Positions 6,045 through 8,087 of a stretch of DNA of 8,087 bases are shown here, piece by piece. Made by a program: the position numbers and the translations under genes. Numbering within the stretch: the first letter of the stretch is position 1; each line of letters starts with the position of its first letter. Origin of the DNA: Actinomycetota bacterium (GTDB taxonomy: Bacteria > Actinomycetota > Nitriliruptoria > Nitriliruptorales > JAHWKO01); NCBI GenBank assembly GCA_019347855.1, contig JAHWKO010000097.1, positions 1 through 8,087 of the forward strand. Reading direction: 5' to 3'. The notes below the pieces were generated by a model. The model made no database searches, was not told the origin of the DNA, and saw only the letters and a list, made by a program, of their open reading frames with translations.

Positions 6045-7166
6045 CTACTGGCCCGTGCCGGGCTCCCACCGCGCGACCTCGTAGGCGACCTCGTCGTCGA
6101 TCGCGTTCGGGATCGGGTCGAGGCTGACCCGGATCGGCCGGCCGTCGTCAGCCGTTGCGATCTCGAGGACCTCGCCGCCGCCATCGACCGTGTCGCGCAG
6201 CCGGTCCTGGATGTCGGCGATGGTCGGGGCGAGATCGAGGTGGGCGGTGGCCTGGCCCTCCTCCCGGACCGGATCGATCATCGCGACCTCGACCTTCTCA
6301 CCGTCCTCCACCGTGACGCGGAACCGACCGGCGGGACAGAAGCACTCGACGGTCACCTCCATGACGTAGGAGGGGGGCGGCTCGTAGGCCAGCGCCCGTT
6401 CCACCTCGTCACCATCTGCACTCGCGGGCTCGTGCACCTCGTCGACGGGGAGCTGCTGCGGCGGAAGGGTCGTCGCGTCGACCACGGTCCGCTCGCCGAG
6501 CGGGTCGTCGAGCTCGATCGTGACCGGGGTCGCCGGGTTGCCCGGACACTCCTGCGCACCGGACGCGGCGCGCACGCCCACCACGAGCCGTAGCTGGTCG
6601 TCGGTGAGCGTCTGCCTCACGACCTCGACCCGACCGTCCGCCGAGCGGCCGGAGGCGCACGCGCGCTCGAACACGGCGAGGCGTACCTCACGGTCGTCCG
6701 GAGACGGTTCCTCGGCGAGGACCAGGTCGGCCGCACCGAGCTCCCCGAGGTCGATACGCGGCGTGCACGTGCCGGTCGCGTCGAGCACCCACGCGCCGTC
6801 GGGCACGTTCGTCGCGCCCTCACTGGTACGGACCGCGAGGAACTCGTGGGTACGCACGTCACCGGGACCGTTGCCCTGCGGCTCGTCGAGCTCGCGGATC
6901 ATGGCGAGCTCCACGCTCGTCGCGGACAGCACGACCCAGCCATCGCCCGGATCGATCGGCGGTACCTCGACCCCGTCGAGCGCCGCCCTGGCGTCGGCAT
7001 CGAGGTCGTCGGCCGGCGGAGCCTCGTCCAGCTGCCGTGGGGTGAGCGTCACCGATCCGCACGTGTAGGTCGCCGTACGGACGCCCGGGTCCGACACCAC
7101 GGGGGGCGGGGACCCGCCGCAGGCGGTCAGGAGTCCAAGGGTCATGACGATCAGCAGGAGCCGCAC
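6045..7166 (-). CDS. Secreted lipoprotein with DUF6174 C-terminal domain
   Basis: A 373-residue predicted lipoprotein. Residues 1-16 are a signal peptide ending in LTAC, with Cys16 the lipid anchor. The middle holds a module I recall from many actinobacterial lipoproteins: ERACASG (167-173), QECPGNP (205-211) and DPLGERTVVD (221-230). Residues about 255-370 match DUF6174: SYVMEVTVECFCPAG (266-280), FRVTVEDGEKVEV, and DDGRPIRVSLDPIPNAIDDEVAYEV near the end. Beyond the anchor, six cysteines (36, 134, 170, 207, 275, 277) could form disulfides outside the cell. No catalytic motif is visible, so a binding or structural role is more likely than an enzymatic one. GTG 7166 is chosen because GAGG (7175-7172) lies 5 nt upstream and gives a clean signal peptide. 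The longer GTG 7190 start has no ribosome-binding site and adds acidic residues. It lies 85 nt downstream of katG. Confidence 0.8.
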   Translation of the reverse strand: MRLLLIVMTLGLLTACGGSPPPVVSDPGVRTATYTCGSVTLTPRQLDEAPPADDLDADARAALDGVEVPPIDPGDGWVVLSATSVELAMIRELDEPQGNGPGDVRTHEFLAVRTSEGATNVPDGAWVLDATGTCTPRIDLGELGAADLVLAEEPSPDDREVRLAVFERACASGRSADGRVEVVRQTLTDDQLRLVVGVRAASGAQECPGNPATPVTIELDDPLGERTVVDATTLPPQQLPVDEVHEPASADGDEVERALAYEPPPSYVMEVTVECFCPAGRFRVTVEDGEKVEVAMIDPVREEGQATAHLDLAPTIADIQDRLRDTVDGGGEVLEIATADDGRPIRVSLDPIPNAIDDEVAYEVARWEPGTGQ

Positions 7167-7195
7167 CTGGACCTCGCGGATGTCGCTCACGGGTG

Positions 7196-7216
7196 GGACG
7201 CCGTGTCGGCCCGTCC
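7196..7216 (-). terminator. Weak candidate terminator hairpin downstream of katG
   Basis: GGAC-GCCG-TGT-CGGC-CC-GTCC on the + strand forms an eight-pair stem with a 2-base bulge and a 3-base loop, in the 85-base gap between the katG stop and the lipoprotein start. No U-tract follows on the minus strand. It is placed where a katG terminator would be expected. Confidence 0.3.
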
Positions 7217-7251
7217 GGTTCCGATGTTGCCTCCCGGGGCGCGCGGTCGGT

Positions 7252-8087
<836 letters not shown>

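Overview
The window looks like ordinary chromosome from a high-GC actinobacterium. G/C-rich third positions produce long antisense shadow ORFs, GTG starts are common, and there is a CarD-type RNA polymerase regulator. There is also a lipoprotein module with CASG...CPGNP...PLG motifs that I associate with Actinomycetota. A deep-branching lineage is possible, but I cannot name a genus. There are no RNA genes, insertion sequences, CRISPR arrays or phage genes, and no gene-free stretch longer than about 150 bases.

Layout. On the + strand, the window opens inside carD (1-378, N-terminus missing). A structured leader follows, then a lipoprotein with a glycosyl-hydrolase-like 10 (GHL10) domain (531-1820). 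Everything after that is on the - strand. Read in the direction of transcription (right to left), the genes are: the C-terminal part of catalase-peroxidase katG (8087-7252, running off the window), a secreted lipoprotein with a DUF6174 tail (7166-6045), an EcsC-family protein (5923-5045), a DUF1697 protein (5001-4471), a four-helix membrane protein that overlaps DUF1697 by 4 nt (4474-4037), an FHA-LuxR regulator (3954-3391), and a Baeyer-Villiger-type flavoprotein monooxygenase (3300-1837). The monooxygenase converges on the GHL10 gene with a 16 bp gap.

How parts work together. EcsC, DUF1697 and the membrane protein sit close enough to be one transcript, and the FHA-LuxR gene may be its last member. 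The monooxygenase has its own well-formed sigma-A-like promoter, wrapped in a symmetric pair of TTGA-N7-TCAA boxes. This suggests an inducible gene under a dimeric repressor that is not encoded in the window. carD and katG belong to core RNA polymerase control and oxidative-stress defence.

The most interesting signals are: (1) a leader before the GHL10 lipoprotein in which one segment can pair with either of two partners, one of them covering the ribosome-binding region; (2) the nested operator over the monooxygenase promoter; and (3) the FHA-LuxR regulator, whose linker carries a VTTRVF motif resembling the phospho-threonine switch motif of GarA/OdhI. Reading starts from ribosome-binding sites and promoter positions shortens several genes relative to their longest ORFs.
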